From contig VTPC01000518.1 of assembly GCA_011009095.1 (NCBI GenBank), positions 113,782-177,781 of the forward strand: a stretch of 64,000 nucleotides of DNA, read 5' to 3'. The notes beneath the pieces are model-generated. The model was not told the origin of the DNA. It was given only the letters and a program-made list of their open reading frames with translations, and ran no database searches. The DNA is from Ignelater luminosus (Eukaryota > Arthropoda > Insecta > Coleoptera > Elateridae). This document shows positions 1 to 11,828 of this stretch, one piece after another. A program made the position numbers and the translations under genes. Within the stretch, counting starts at the first letter, position 1; each line of letters begins with the position of its first letter.

Positions 1-882
1 GTTTTCTACCTCGCCGCCCCTGTGCGGGCGCCGTGGGGCCCCAAAAACCATCAAAATTCCGGACTTCCTTCAGTTTTTTGAAAATATCTTTTTACCAAAG
101 CATTACAGAGAAAAAAATCTTGATCAAAAGTTGTAGAGCAATACATTTGCTACAATTTTTGTATGAAAAATGTTTTTGTAGGACGATTAGGTAGATAGTT
201 AGGCTTCATCAAAATTACCAATTTTTCGTAAAAATGATACTTTTTTAAGATTTTTGATTTTTTTAAAACGGTTTTATTACTATTTAATTTATTATTATTA
301 TTAATAATAATAATATAATGTTAATTTCACATAAAACGTATACTTCTTCATCTTTATGGTAATGACAAGGCAACAACATTAATTACTTGGCGCGATCACC
401 TCTTCTCCAAATCTGCTACTGGCAGCAAGTTCAATCTTGCAGAGCTGCCACCGACACAGGATGCTGCTATGTACCATGTCTTCCGCGCCTATCACCAAGT
501 CCAAACTGGACTGGGAATGGAGGAAAGACAGTAAAGGACTTGTTCCTATTAAAACCACCAGGGATCCAGTTCCTCAGTCAATCTTGACTTTCATTTCCTG
601 TCACTGCAAGAAAGGATGCACTGCAGCTGTAGAAAGGCTGGACTTAGGTGCTCTATGATTTGTAAACACTGCTCAGGACAAACTTGTGAAAATACAGCCG
701 ACATCATAACTGATTTTTCATACAAAAGTTGTAGCAAATGTATTGCTCTACAACTTTTAATCAAAACTTTTTCCTCTGTAATGCATTGGTAAAAAGGTAT
801 TTTTGAAAAACTGAAAGAAGTCCGGAATTTTGATGGTTTTTGAGGCCCCACGGCGCCCGCACAGGGGCGGCGTGGTCGAAAA
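1..882. mobile_element. Foldback element with ~175 bp inverted arms
   Basis: The first ~178 bases reappear inverted at about 712-882. Both arms carry the GC-rich block GGGGCCCCA/TGGGGCCCC next to a CGCCGCCCCTGTGCGGGCGCC-like stretch, then a shared AT-rich part ending around the GTTGTAGAGCAATACATTTGC motif. The left arm begins at or before the window edge, so the outer end is not seen. The arms enclose about 530 bases that include an AT-rich spacer (240-350) and a decayed coding fragment (355-700). The long inverted arms with captured sequence fit a foldback or non-autonomous DNA transposon. The superfamily cannot be assigned because no transposase or clear target duplication is visible. Confidence 0.7.
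355..700 (+). pseudogene. Decayed fragment with a CXC-like cysteine-rich motif
   Basis: Read in shifting frames, this gives YGNDKATTLITWRDHLFSKS, then a stretch containing LPPTQDAAMYHVFRAYHQVQ, then, after a frameshift, CHCKKGC, and after another frameshift CSCRKAGLRCSMICKHCSGQ followed by TCEN. The spacing of Cys resembles the tesmin/TSO1-like CXC zinc-binding pattern. From memory, similar blocks (YG...LPPT...CxCKxGC...CxCRKxGLxCS..C..C.GQxC) occur in many insect genomes in repeat-associated hypothetical proteins of unknown function. At least two frameshifts and an in-frame stop show that this copy is dead. It lies between the arms of the foldback element, so it probably belongs to the element or was captured by it. 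No function is assigned. Confidence 0.6.
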
Positions 883-1108
883 CTTGGGTTTTTCATTAGG
901 CCACCGATATACACACCATATCCAAAAATCAGAACTACATAACCTTTTGCAAGCAAATATGTCTCTATTCCCTGGACTAGTTGTCGATATCTTAGAAAAA
1001 ACCTTCATTCTTGTAAAAGGGCAATAATATCCGTTTCACATCTGTCCAAATTTTACTTTTCTTCTACCCTTAAAATATAAATTGCTTTATGGTGTTAATT
1101 GTAATATA

Positions 1109-2307
1109 CAGTGTGTCCAAGATAAGGATGCGCAGCATGGGGATCTTGGAAACGGTAAGAGATACATCATCGGTTAAATGGGATGAAAGTTGGCTATTTA
1201 TAGGACCTTTTTGAAGGCGTTTGCAAAATCTAGATATCTTGGATAGTTTCAGAGATATTTAAAAAAGTAGATTTCTGGATTTTCGTTTTTATTTTTCTTT
1301 CGTTTATTTGAAGAGATATCGGAAAACGAAAAACCACTTTTTGTGCTCTATTAATACGCTTAACAAAATTTCTGTACAACGTTTCGGTTTTGAGTAACCA
1401 TCATCAACCTCATTTTTTTAAACAGGCGGAAAACAATTGAAAATTGTTTTGGATAGCTCTTGTTGTCACGATTCTAATGATGTAAACATGATAGGGTTAT
1501 TTTGGTTTTGATTTTTTGTGTTGAACGCTGCTGTGACTAACTGTAATAATTGCCGCTCATCTTCAAAATTTTGGTTAAGCACATTGTTTACGACATTGTA
1601 AAGTTTGCTTTCCGCGCTGGCGGGAAAAAGAGACGACTTGACGTCAGGTGACGTTGAGCATGCGCAGAGAAAAAGAGAATGGCTGACGCACGTTTACGTT
1701 TATCTACGTTTATTTAATAAAACATACATTTAAGACGTTTATTGTGTTTTTATTGGTGTTAGAATTAAAACTATTACATTTACAATACAGTTCACTGCAT
1801 CGCAAACACACAATTCTTGATATAACCACAGAGGAAGAAATCTAATGGTGTTAGATGCGGTGATCATGCAGGCCAGAGTACTGCAGAATGCATTAATTTA
1901 TAGCATAAATAACCCTATCATGTTTACATCGGTAGAATCGTGACAACAAGAGCTATCTAAAACAATTTTCAATTGTTTTCCGCCTATTTAGAAAAACGAG
2001 GTTGATGATGGTTACTTAAAACTGAAACTTTGTACAAAAATCTTGTTAGAATATTTTAATAAAGCACAAAAAGTGGCAATGGAAAAGTGGTTTTAATCTC
2101 TCCAAATAAATGAAAGAAAAAATAAAAACGAAAATCGCGAGATTTACTTTTTTTTTAATATCTCAGAAACTATCCAAGATATCTAGATTTTGCAAACACC
2201 AAGAAGAAGGTCCTGTAAATAGCCAACTTTCGTCCCATTTAACCGATCCTGTATCTCTTACCGCTTCCAAGATCCCCATGCTGTGCATCCTTATCTTGGA
2301 CACATTG
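1109..2307. mobile_element. Mariner-derived inverted-repeat element, copy 1
   Basis: The element starts CAGTGTGTCCAAGATAAGGA and ends with the inverse (TCCTTATCTTGGACACATTG), flanked by TA on both sides (1107-1108 and 2308-2309). The inverted arms extend for about 400 bases each. The interior near 1850-1890, read on the - strand, gives HSAVLWPA-SPHLT-like sequence, matching the W-P-A-R-S-P-D-L-T-P block of mariner-like transposases before its loss. A sister copy sits at 25759-26577. It is a non-autonomous relic, with no intact reading frame. Confidence 0.75.
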
Positions 2308-5300
2308 TATAAACAAATTTAAAATATTTTTTGCCACAGTTATGATTCAAAACTCACTTATTTAGAACCAAGTCAAATAGTCAAAGTGTAATTATTCAAT
2401 TCGGCCAAACACTTCTAAATTTTATTTAAAAAAAGAATAAATTAGATGTAAAGGAAGTTATTGAAAATTTTGCCAACAGGAAAGCAAGACAAGTGTCTAT
2501 ATAACAATGTATTTAGTACATTAAATCTTGTAACACATGAATGTCCTATGTACATAGTTTCTAATAAATAAGACTACCTTGTTTATTTACAAGCAAATAA
2601 AAACCAAAGCCTAATTTGTAATTTGTCTGTTGCATAAGTATCTACTACCACATATTTAAAAATACAATGTGGTGCTAAAATTATATTTGCGCCACTGATG
2701 AAACGTCTTTCAGATTTTAAAACTTTGTGCCAAAAATCACCTACACTGATCGGGATGCCACTCAATTTTTGAAAATTTATAAAGACTTACGATAAATTGA
2801 GAAAAGCAAATCTTTGCTGTAATTACTATTTTATTTAAGCAGCAAGGCGTTTAGGTTTTCACACCATTCTAAGAGTAAGACTTAAGTTGAACTGTATACA
2901 TCACTATGTTAAAACACCAAAGAATACTCGATAAAAATATAAAGACCTTCTATAGGTATTATCTTTATGTTGGCGACGAGAAATGGGGAAGAAGAATTAA
3001 GAATAATCTGCTGTAACTAGAAACTTTCATTCTCATAAGCTGTGAATCTAAATTTTTATTAATTTGTCTCCATCGTTAAGTAAATGGTCTATGATGCTGA
3101 TCTAGACATATTAGGATTGTGACTTAAAAGAATCGTTTTCATTTCGATAACATTTGAAAACATAGTAAACGGAAAAACATTCAAAGAAAGCAATTCAATA
3201 ATATCAAAATCGTCCTATTTTGATTGCATTCCACGTCACTCTTGTTAAAGATTCGAGAGTAGCAATAAATTGATCGTCTTACTGTTTCCGAGATTGCAAT
3301 GGTGAATATACTACATATATAGCGAGCTAGGAAATCTGTTCTCTCTGGACTCGTATTGTTAAATTGCAGGTGAGCATTTATCGATAAGAATATGATGTAG
3401 ACGCAGCTGATAATTAACACAGATGGTTCACTCATTAGTGTGTTATCCTTTCTGTTATCACAGTATGATTAATGTAGAGGCTACCAATTTGTTAAAAACG
3501 ATGATATATAATCGATTAGTAGTAGTAGGCTGCGAAGTTCATGATTGACGTAAATTCGTGTGAAGAACAGCTACCTACGATTAGTAACAGTCGACATAAT
3601 TTCTGGTTAATATATCGAAGATTTTGCTGCCCAAAATAAAAATATCAAAAATGGATAAATCTGTAAATTGTGTGATGTTTTGTGGTATTAAACCAATTTC
3701 AGCTTCTGGCCTTTCAAGGTTTGTTTGTTTTTCTTATATTGTTACTTGTTCTCGTTTTTACTATTTTTATATTTTATATTACAGTCTTTCTGATATTTTG
3801 CTTATTTCATATCACTAACAATAACGAGGGCTTTTTACCAATTCCTAATACATCCAAAACCAAAACCATAAAAGAATATGAACCTAGATTTTAATTAATA
3901 ACACTCGATAAAGACTTAAAAATGAGGAAAGTTTTTATAACATTTTCTGTTTTAATTTAAAAATTATCAAGATGCATGTCTTTTAATTTAACAACAGAAA
4001 AATCATTAGAATTAGATTGACAGCACTGCTTTTTATAATTGTTTTAAATTTAAATTATTAATAATCAAATGACAACCGAATTAGCTGTTCTTTTGTTTGT
4101 TAGAAATTAATTCCTAATGACAGTAAACTTAACGTTCAAACTAATAACAATAAGCTGTCACTTCCGATTATGAAGGACAACCATTTTTTGGCGATACCAA
4201 CACATACGTGCAAAAAATTCACAATCAAACTTTTTTATTGCCAATCTAATAAGCAAAAACACCAAACTATTTGCACTCTCGCGGTAATACGTTGTAATTA
4301 ATTATTTGATTTGTTTGTTGTTAATTGTTTATTTTATTTTAATTGTTAGACATAATAAAGTAATATTTTAAGATACTTTTAAATAGATACGGCAGTGTTA
4401 ATAATGCATTGAAACATTAACTCTCATAATAATTGAACTCAAGATTTTATAGTGCCCTAATTAAAATAATGAATAGTTAATAAAACCACATTTTTCCCCA
4501 CGAACATAAATCTGTCCTCTTTTATATAAATGGATGTTATTAATGTTTTTTAACGGAAAGTGCTGTGTACAAACCATTGTTAGTGTAAAACTTTATTGAT
4601 ACATTATCAAAACAATAACGAACAATACAACAAACGTTTAGTAAGTCTGATATTTGCGTGTTGTTATAGCCTGCGGTTTTTGTTATGTTCCAAACCTTTA
4701 TAGTGCTTTTAATACATGGTACATAATACTTTTTCCCCAAATGCAAATAACAATTCATCGTTACGTAATAGAATTTTGTACAAGTAGCTTTTCGTGTGTA
4801 CATCAATTATGTCTCTTGTAAATTGTCATCGTCTAGAGGAAATATTTTCCTTATTATTATCCAATTCTTGGTGGTTTGTCCATCGTTGTTTGTTTTGAGG
4901 TTAGTATCAGATGCTTAATTTGATTTTCAAAAACAAGAAAACAATTTATGGCTATCGTTAAAGACACACAAAGAAATAATTTTCCATCGTTTATTACCGG
5001 GTAATTAGATTTTGTATTGTTCCACTGTTCTGTCAGTTATTTAATGGAAATAATCGTGTGCATTTTTTCAATTAATAACGTTGCATTATTAATGAATACG
5101 TATTTGCATACCACTCTTTTTTTATTGCTAATATACTACAATGATCCTCGTTTCCTATTTAACATCATTGCGTTAGATATCTTTGTTTGTACAAAAAATG
5201 TGTTTTGAAACCTGTTTACGTAACGCAAATCAATAGCCTTTTATCTGTATGTGATAATCGAACCGGTATTCATTTTGTACGAGCAAAAGACACTCTTGTT

Positions 5301-5505
5301 TAACAACACATTCTAAAAACTTTGACGGATTTCAGTTTGGTTTTTTTATTATGGATCATTCTTTAAATGAAACATTTTCCATTGCTTTCCAGTTCCATTT
5401 AACTACTTTGTGACTGCTGCATCGGGAAAAATCTTTTCTAAGACATTCTAAATATCGAATTGTCAACATACTTCAAATTGACCTAAAGTCTCGAGAGAAG
5501 TTATA
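2308..5505. other. AT-rich stretch, no supported gene
   Basis: About 3.2 kb of AT-rich sequence without a recognisable gene. The only frame that drew attention is a strongly hydrophobic one around 3682-3894 (about 70 codons; a run rich in Phe, Leu and Ile). AT-rich DNA readily produces such frames, and no homology, splice partner or start context supports it. Confidence 0.5.
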
Positions 5506-5938
5506 CAGTAAATACCCCGCAATTACGCGAAAGGTGGGACCGAGCAATAACCGCGTAAATTGAATTCGCGTAAATAGGGGTACAATTTTGCATATAAACA
5601 CATACAAATTATGTTTAATTGGGACCGGAGAAAACAACAATTTAGAAGAAAAATGTGTAATAAGATCTTAGATAATACAACAAATTATATTATTATGAAT
5701 TGCAAAAATATAAACCGAAGTTATTTTGACGTAGAAGGCTTCATAAAATCTAACAAAGTCGTCTGACGGATCAAAGATTTTTTTCTTCTCACGCAAAATT
5801 TCCTCGTTGGAGTCTATGTTTTCCAAAATTTCTAACCCTTTTTCAATTGAACTGAGGCCTTCTGTCAACAAAAAACGAATCGACGAGAAGATTTAAAAAC
5901 CGCGTAACTTCAAATTCGCGTATGTTGGGGTATTACTG
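5506..5938. mobile_element. Pogo/Tigger-type miniature element
   Basis: Starts CAGTAAATACCCCGCAATTA and ends with the inverse GGGGTATTACTG, with TA on each side (5504-5505 and 5939-5940). Both ends contain ACGCG or CGCG blocks typical of this group of elements. The - strand interior (5871-5668) encodes a short tail with LSSIEKGLEILENIDSNEEI, resembling the extreme C-terminus of Tigger-like transposases, so the copy appears to be an internally deleted autonomous element. Length is 433 bases. Confidence 0.8.
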
Positions 5939-8900
5939 TACATGAAATAACAAAATATTAGGACCGAATCAATTTCACTCCGGAAGCTTTAAACTGTCCT
6001 TCCTGGGGATTTCCAACTTGAGAAAGTAGACTGCCACGAGGGAACTGCTATCGCGTTATTGCGCCACGATTAAACCCTGCAATTCAAACACCTATTGAAT
6101 TGTGCTTGTGTATTGTCGTACCGTCTATGACTGCACTTTGTTCTTGGTTTGCAATTTTTTGCGGTTTGTGCTCTCTCTAGATTTACACAAATCTTGAAAA
6201 CCTTCCTAGTTGCTTTCGAACAGTGGGGGCGTCGGTGCCAAGGTAACTAACTGGAGGGACGGAAATCCACGGACCAATTAGTGTAAAAAAATAAAACTCA
6301 GACTCAAACACTCTACATCGGGGGATACAGAACCCCACACTAATACGGGTAGCACTAGGGGAATGATAACGACGATACTACTCTCTACACAATATTTGGT
6401 GAAGTCGCGGAGAATAGCCGCATTGACCATACAGTACCACGTACGAGGGACTAGCCTCACAGGGCCTCGCACCGGGAGAATGATGCAATTGGAGCAGGGG
6501 TTCCAACAATCATTCAATGTCCACTAACGCCAACGGTCGTTTCTTTCGGTTCACTGGTTTTTCTTCCTTGAAAAGAAAGGGAAAATGCTATTTCATTTTA
6601 TAAATCTCGTTCATATTCAAAATTTAAAATACGTACAATTAACATTTTACATAATTAAAAACGGAATAATATTTAATTAAATCTGTCTAATATTTAAATG
6701 TCGCATTGAAATCAATTTTATTCCGCAGTGCGGTCTGCCGAAGTTTTTGGTTGCATACGAACAATAAACAAATAGTTTAACGGTAAAGAAGCTTCGACAA
6801 ATTTGAGGTTCATTTTGTAGTCTGGGGAACCATTTTTCTCGGAGACGTCTCATCAGAAGAGATTCTCATAATTAGAGTACTATTACCAACCTACCCAATC
6901 GAGAAAATTGTAGTAAATTTCTAATCCTATGACTATTTCTGTCATTTAGCGTTTTTTTCTTATAAAAGCTTTGCTTCCAGAAACAATGCCGATGATAACC
7001 TCTCGCACTGGTTGTTATGGAGCGATTCTTGCGTTTAGTGTTATAATGGTTTAAAAGAACGAAAAGACTCACCGTATGTTTTATCGAAATCATGCTTAAT
7101 CTCGACTGCGATATTGTCCTCTTTTATTACCGATGTAGGGTCTGACGTAATCTTGTAAATGGAGCAAAAGGTGGTATACATAGAGGAAAAATCCCGAAAT
7201 AACGACGAAGAAGTTATATAAGTTCTTGTAGAACATAAATGCAAACCATGCCATAAGTGTATCGCTGTATTATTTCTTATTCTTTATAGCCTTCTTTGGG
7301 TGAGCAAAGCTTCTGTAGGGTCGGACTTCGCTCTCCACCGGGTTGCCAACGATCGAGCTTCAACTTCCTTCAGGTCGCCCATGGCGGTTTATGCCGAAAT
7401 TGAGATTGTGTATTGCTTTTCGCTGGTTGACGGTCGAACTGCGGCTTCTATATTGAGCGACAAAAAATATTAGAAATCCAGAGTTCAAACAGAAACAGAA
7501 AACTCGAAAAAGAAAGAAAAAAGATTGGGGGAATATACATAAAAGTCAGGGAATTTGGTTTGCAGTGTAAAATCCAAACCTAAAAATTTCAACCAAACAC
7601 GAAAAATCTACTTTTAATTGTACAGGTGACTAGTCCAACAAACGTACAAAACGTTTAGAATGTAGATCTATCGCTTAAGGTAATATTGATAGATTTGTTG
7701 AAAAAGTATTTCCTTAAGGTGCTTTATTATGATTTATATTTCTCTACCGGTAAAAAATGTTTTAACAACACAAGGCTGTCTGTAATTGTGCAATATTACA
7801 TTCGCTCTATTACAAATACAGCCGAAGAAATGAAAGCTTTGTAAAGCTAACCAAGAATACAAAATCAAAAATAAATAGAAAAACTTATCGTTAAAAAGCA
7901 TACCTTGTAAACACCACGGCGAATCCGTGGCCACGTACACAGGTATTGTCAGATGTCTGATTACTTCTTTATTGATCTACGTAAGTCGATTTTTACTCTA
8001 ATGAAGGAACTCCATTCTGTTCTCATATCAAAGAATGTCCTAATGAAAATTTCTGGGAAGAGAGATTTATCGGTCTTTAAAATCCTATTTTTATTTATTT
8101 ATTCGGGTTTGCAATCGATATGGTGGAACTTATCTCAACAGCAGCATAAATTACATTTTCTGTTTTCCGCCAGACAATTGTACTGAGTTAATGATGATGA
8201 TTAGCTTGTCTTGGTTTATCTTTTCTATGACTCTTAAGATATGTATGACTTTTAGTTTTTTTTATCTTTCTGTGCTAGGTATTATCTCATATTTTCTCAC
8301 ACTCTGTATAGAGTAGATGCTAAGAAGTAAATTGTAAGTTCTGAAACAATTTGTATTTGTAACAAAAATAAACAATTAAAATTTAATACTGCTTTCATTT
8401 CCGTTTTGAGAATTAATTTAAGTTGTTTTGACTAAGAAAAACCCACATTATTTTTATACCGTTTTAATTTTCAACATTTTTCTCGTTTGTTTTACTCATA
8501 AATCTCTGCTTATTTTGAAAACTTAGAAAGTATCTCTGATTGTAATCTTTTGTTGTTCAGTCCAAGTGGAATTTCATTTGTGGGTGTTACATCTGAAGTT
8601 GGCATAAATATTTAAACTAGAATTAAAAGTAACTGTTTAAAAGCTAACGTTCACGTCGAAAAGTGTTGGTTCTTTTTCTGTGCTTTGACTAATGCATAAA
8701 TATTTCTATCATTCCTGCATGAATCAATCAAGATACCGAAAGGTATGACTAATTGCTTAATAAGTGTTTGTTGAAAAATAATTGACTATCATCTGTTAAA
8801 TTTTTAATTTCTCTCGGAGCTATTAAGGTGATACAAAATCGAAATCATCTGTCGGTGCCCTAGTTAGTTAATTAGATTGTATACTATATAAATTAAGATC

Positions 8901-10338
8901 ATTTTCTACTGCTTTTACTGTAATATCTAATTCTAAACATTCAGATACGGTAGAGTGTTAATAAGAGGTATAATTAATTGAGATATTAATTACTTAACTA
9001 ATATTCCAATTAAAGTGAACAAACTATGCATGAAATTATAAAAAAGTACATATCTGAAACTGAAAATGGATGTGTAGACACAACTGAAAATTAAAAATAA
9101 CGTCTAGTCTTATCTTTTATTAATGAGTTCAGTAGGATGACTTATTATCTTCAGAATATTGTCTTTTAATTAGAAGGGAAAGTTAAAAGGTTAAGAAGGA
9201 AGTTGATCTCGGCCGTAAATATTTTGCAAATATTAAATTAATAATAAATGCTATTCGTATATAAGGGAATATTTCACAATCTACGTATTGTATAAGTAGT
9301 TAATATTGATTTTAGTCTAGAAATTGTGAAAAGCAGGAGGAACTCGCTTTCGTGCGTCAGGTCAAGGATTAGAATGCTTTTATATATACATCGATCTATA
9401 TCCTATTATGTCTTCCGTTCTCATAACATTTTTTTTGTGTTCAACAAGACAATTGCGCGTTAGCGGTTGTTTACAGTAGTGATGTTAACGAATTTGAAAA
9501 AATGAAAATCATGTAAGAATATTTAATTATGTGTATGATTATTATTTGTTGGTTTTGAAAAATAATTATTTTAATTAGTATAACTGCAAGTCGACGACGT
9601 GCAGGATGTGCTAAATAAGGTCATCTACATATATTAATGATTAAAAACTGATTTATTTGTATGAGAAATGGGTTTGATTCTTAAGGACAGAGGAAATGGT
9701 GTTAATTTTAAAAAATATCCTGTAAAATAACTTCGAGCAGTTGGTTGTTTCCTTTAGCAGAAATGACAGCTATTTTTATACTTTTCAAGAGCAAAGTATT
9801 TTTTGCAACATACATCCTGGAGCGCCGTTCTGCTAGAACTGTTCTTCTCCTAATTAATCTGCAGTTGCCCGGCACTTGTTATTTTGCGTTTTATTACGAT
9901 TCTTTTCTATAAAGAATCTTGGTTAAATTATTAAAAGTGCTGTTATGGTAAAGACAATTAAAATGGCATTTGGCTATTGGTCACCATTTATCGGCCCTTA
10001 TCAATCTAGAAAACTATAATGGTCCGATTTACTTCGGCTGTTCATGATTTTACACTGTTTATGGAGATAACAGATGTACCATACGAGCCACAGTGTACGT
10101 CCTTTTTTAAAGACACATTTTAAATTGATCATTCTAGAATTCTGTATTTATACATTGATAAATTTATGTTTGTTAAGATGGCGACGGTTAACTTTTTTAT
10201 TATCAATTCGAATTGCTGTTTTTTAAGTTCTGCATTCTAATTTTAAAAAAGGTAAGCATATTTTATATGAAGTCTTCATGCAACTACTAGTTAGCTGCAA
10301 TACGTATAGTGCGTGATAGTGATTGGCGCTACAATAAT
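5939..10338. other. No supported gene; two GC-richer patches
   Basis: About 4.4 kb without a recognisable coding gene or element. Two patches are less AT-rich than their surroundings: 6220-6535 and 7270-7450. They could be parts of old repeats or an untranslated exon, but I see no splice-bounded frame or known domain. The first coding exon of Pellino was looked for here and not found. Confidence 0.4.
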
Positions 10339-10356
10339 TGGCGCCCAACGTGTGGC
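10339..10356 (+). other. tRNA-Lys primer-binding-site-like sequence
   Basis: TGGCGCCCAACGTGTGGC matches, at 17 of 18 bases, the primer-binding site complementary to the 3' end of tRNA-Lys used by many LTR elements (known: TGGCGCCCAACGTGGGGC). It follows CAATAAT, a plausible LTR 3' end. No second LTR or gag/pol was recognised downstream, so this is at most a relic of an LTR retrotransposon. Confidence 0.5.
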
Positions 10357-11300
10357 ACAACTGACACAACATAATTGGATTTGCCGAGTGTTACGAAAAC
10401 GAAACAGATAGAATAATTTAAGCTTTTGTAATAACATGCATTAAAAAGAGTTTGCCCAAAAGAGATATTTATGTCATAAGTACATAATTAAACACAAAAC
10501 TGTTCCGTCGAGTTCATTTCGCAAATGAGGGTGTGCTACGCATTGCATTGACGTTCGTCTGTTTGCACATGCGTTTGCAATTCGCTCTTCTGTTTTGTTT
10601 TGTTTGTGATATGCCTATGGCGACAAAGGAATTTTCAAATTTTTCAGTTAACTGCATAGGACATAATTCATATTAAAGAAGTAGCAGATATCAGTATATT
10701 TTTCAGCATTATTCTAATTCTTAAAAGCAAAAGAAAACCGAAGACGTTTTCAGTAAAGAGAATGTCAACTTCCTGACAAAAGTTAAAAGTTACGAATATT
10801 TGTTAAACACGGTATGTTTTAGTGCTTCTTCTTTAAAGAAAGAATAGTGAGATTATATTTTTTAGGTTGTTCTTATATTTCGGGTTGCAGAAGCAAGTGG
10901 ACCAAGAATTAACATATTTGTTAACAAGGTATACTGAAAATAGTAAAACGCATTCATTGGTAAAAATTAAAGATACAAAAACCAAGTCTTTTGGTATAGT
11001 ACTGACAGATCTTGAAAGCATAAACTTCGTGAAAATTCCATCGAATTTTCCGTTATAAAATATAAAAATTAAGTTAAATGTGCAAGTTTGTTTTCTTGGA
11101 AAATTATTTTTTATATTTTTTAGAAAAATAAAAAATTACAAGGTTGCTCTATTTTCATGTATTGTCTGACATTTGCAGTATTATAAACTAAGTACTTATG
11201 ACGCAGTAGAACATAATAGTTATTTATTATAACAAGAGTATAAAATGAAGCTTTTTAAACGAGTAGGAAGTTTGTGGTACGAGCGCTAGCGAGAACCATA
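10357..11300. other. No supported gene; one short open frame
   Basis: An open frame at 10864-11058 (+) follows a TTTTTTAG that looks like a splice acceptor and reads through a Lys/Thr-rich stretch (SLVKIKDTKTKSFGIVLTDL) to a stop. It is not recognised. It could be a remnant of the LTR element suggested by the primer-binding-like site 500 bases upstream, or an unrelated exon; chance is also possible. Confidence 0.25.
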
Positions 11301-11309
11301 AATCCTCCG

Positions 11310-11706
11310 AGTTGAAAAAAGATACTTTACATTCGAGTTACGTACAGTATTTTTTGCAAAACCGTATTTTAGAGGAAATAATTAAGAAAAACTTTTGACG
11401 ACATTAAAAAGTGAAGTTGGCCAAGATCGTAAGTGCGTATCATGAATTTGTTATAACATCGATATGTCAAAATTGCAATGACTGCGCTAGTGTGACGTCA
11501 TTGGCCAATGTTGTTATGGTAACACGTTCTAAACAAACCAAGATGACGACCCTACTTGCGCACTCAATTGTCAACTTTTGACATTAACAACAAATTGTAA
11601 AACGCCAACTTTCGGGCGGTCGTGCAAGAAATAGTAGTTTATGTAACTAGTTAGAAAAGCGATACTTTACTGACATATTACCTACAATATTTTTTCTAAC
11701 ACCGGT
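11310..11706. repeat. Diverged direct repeat
   Basis: The block GATACTTTACATTCGAGTTA followed by CGTACAGTATTTTTTGCAAAACCG at about 11320-11366 recurs in the same orientation at about 11660-11706 as GATACTTTACTGACATATTA followed by CCTACAATATTTTTTCTAACACCG. Between them lies a less AT-rich region with a GTGACGTCA site (11491-11499). The pair looks like two copies of an interspersed repeat unit, not a gene. Confidence 0.5.
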
Positions 11707-11828
11707 TTTTTAATGCCGTAATCGCATACAGGGTGGTGTCTGGTACATACAGGTATACCAAAGTATGCTTTTATTATCTTCCCAATTGATTTTACGGCAA
11801 ACATGTAAAAATGTCCAAGATGGAATTA

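Noticed and set aside
830-1027. Short + strand frame starting in the foldback arm
   Set aside because: It begins within the inverted arm and is a by-product of its GC-rich sequence.
9943-10000. ATGGTAAAGACAATT as a possible Pellino start exon (M-V-K)
   Set aside because: The codon order does not give the expected K-R ending and there is no donor of the right phase.
10178-10256. ATG-containing stretch before a strong AAAAAAG|GTAAGC donor as a Pellino start exon
   Set aside because: The frame from the ATG meets a stop before the donor.
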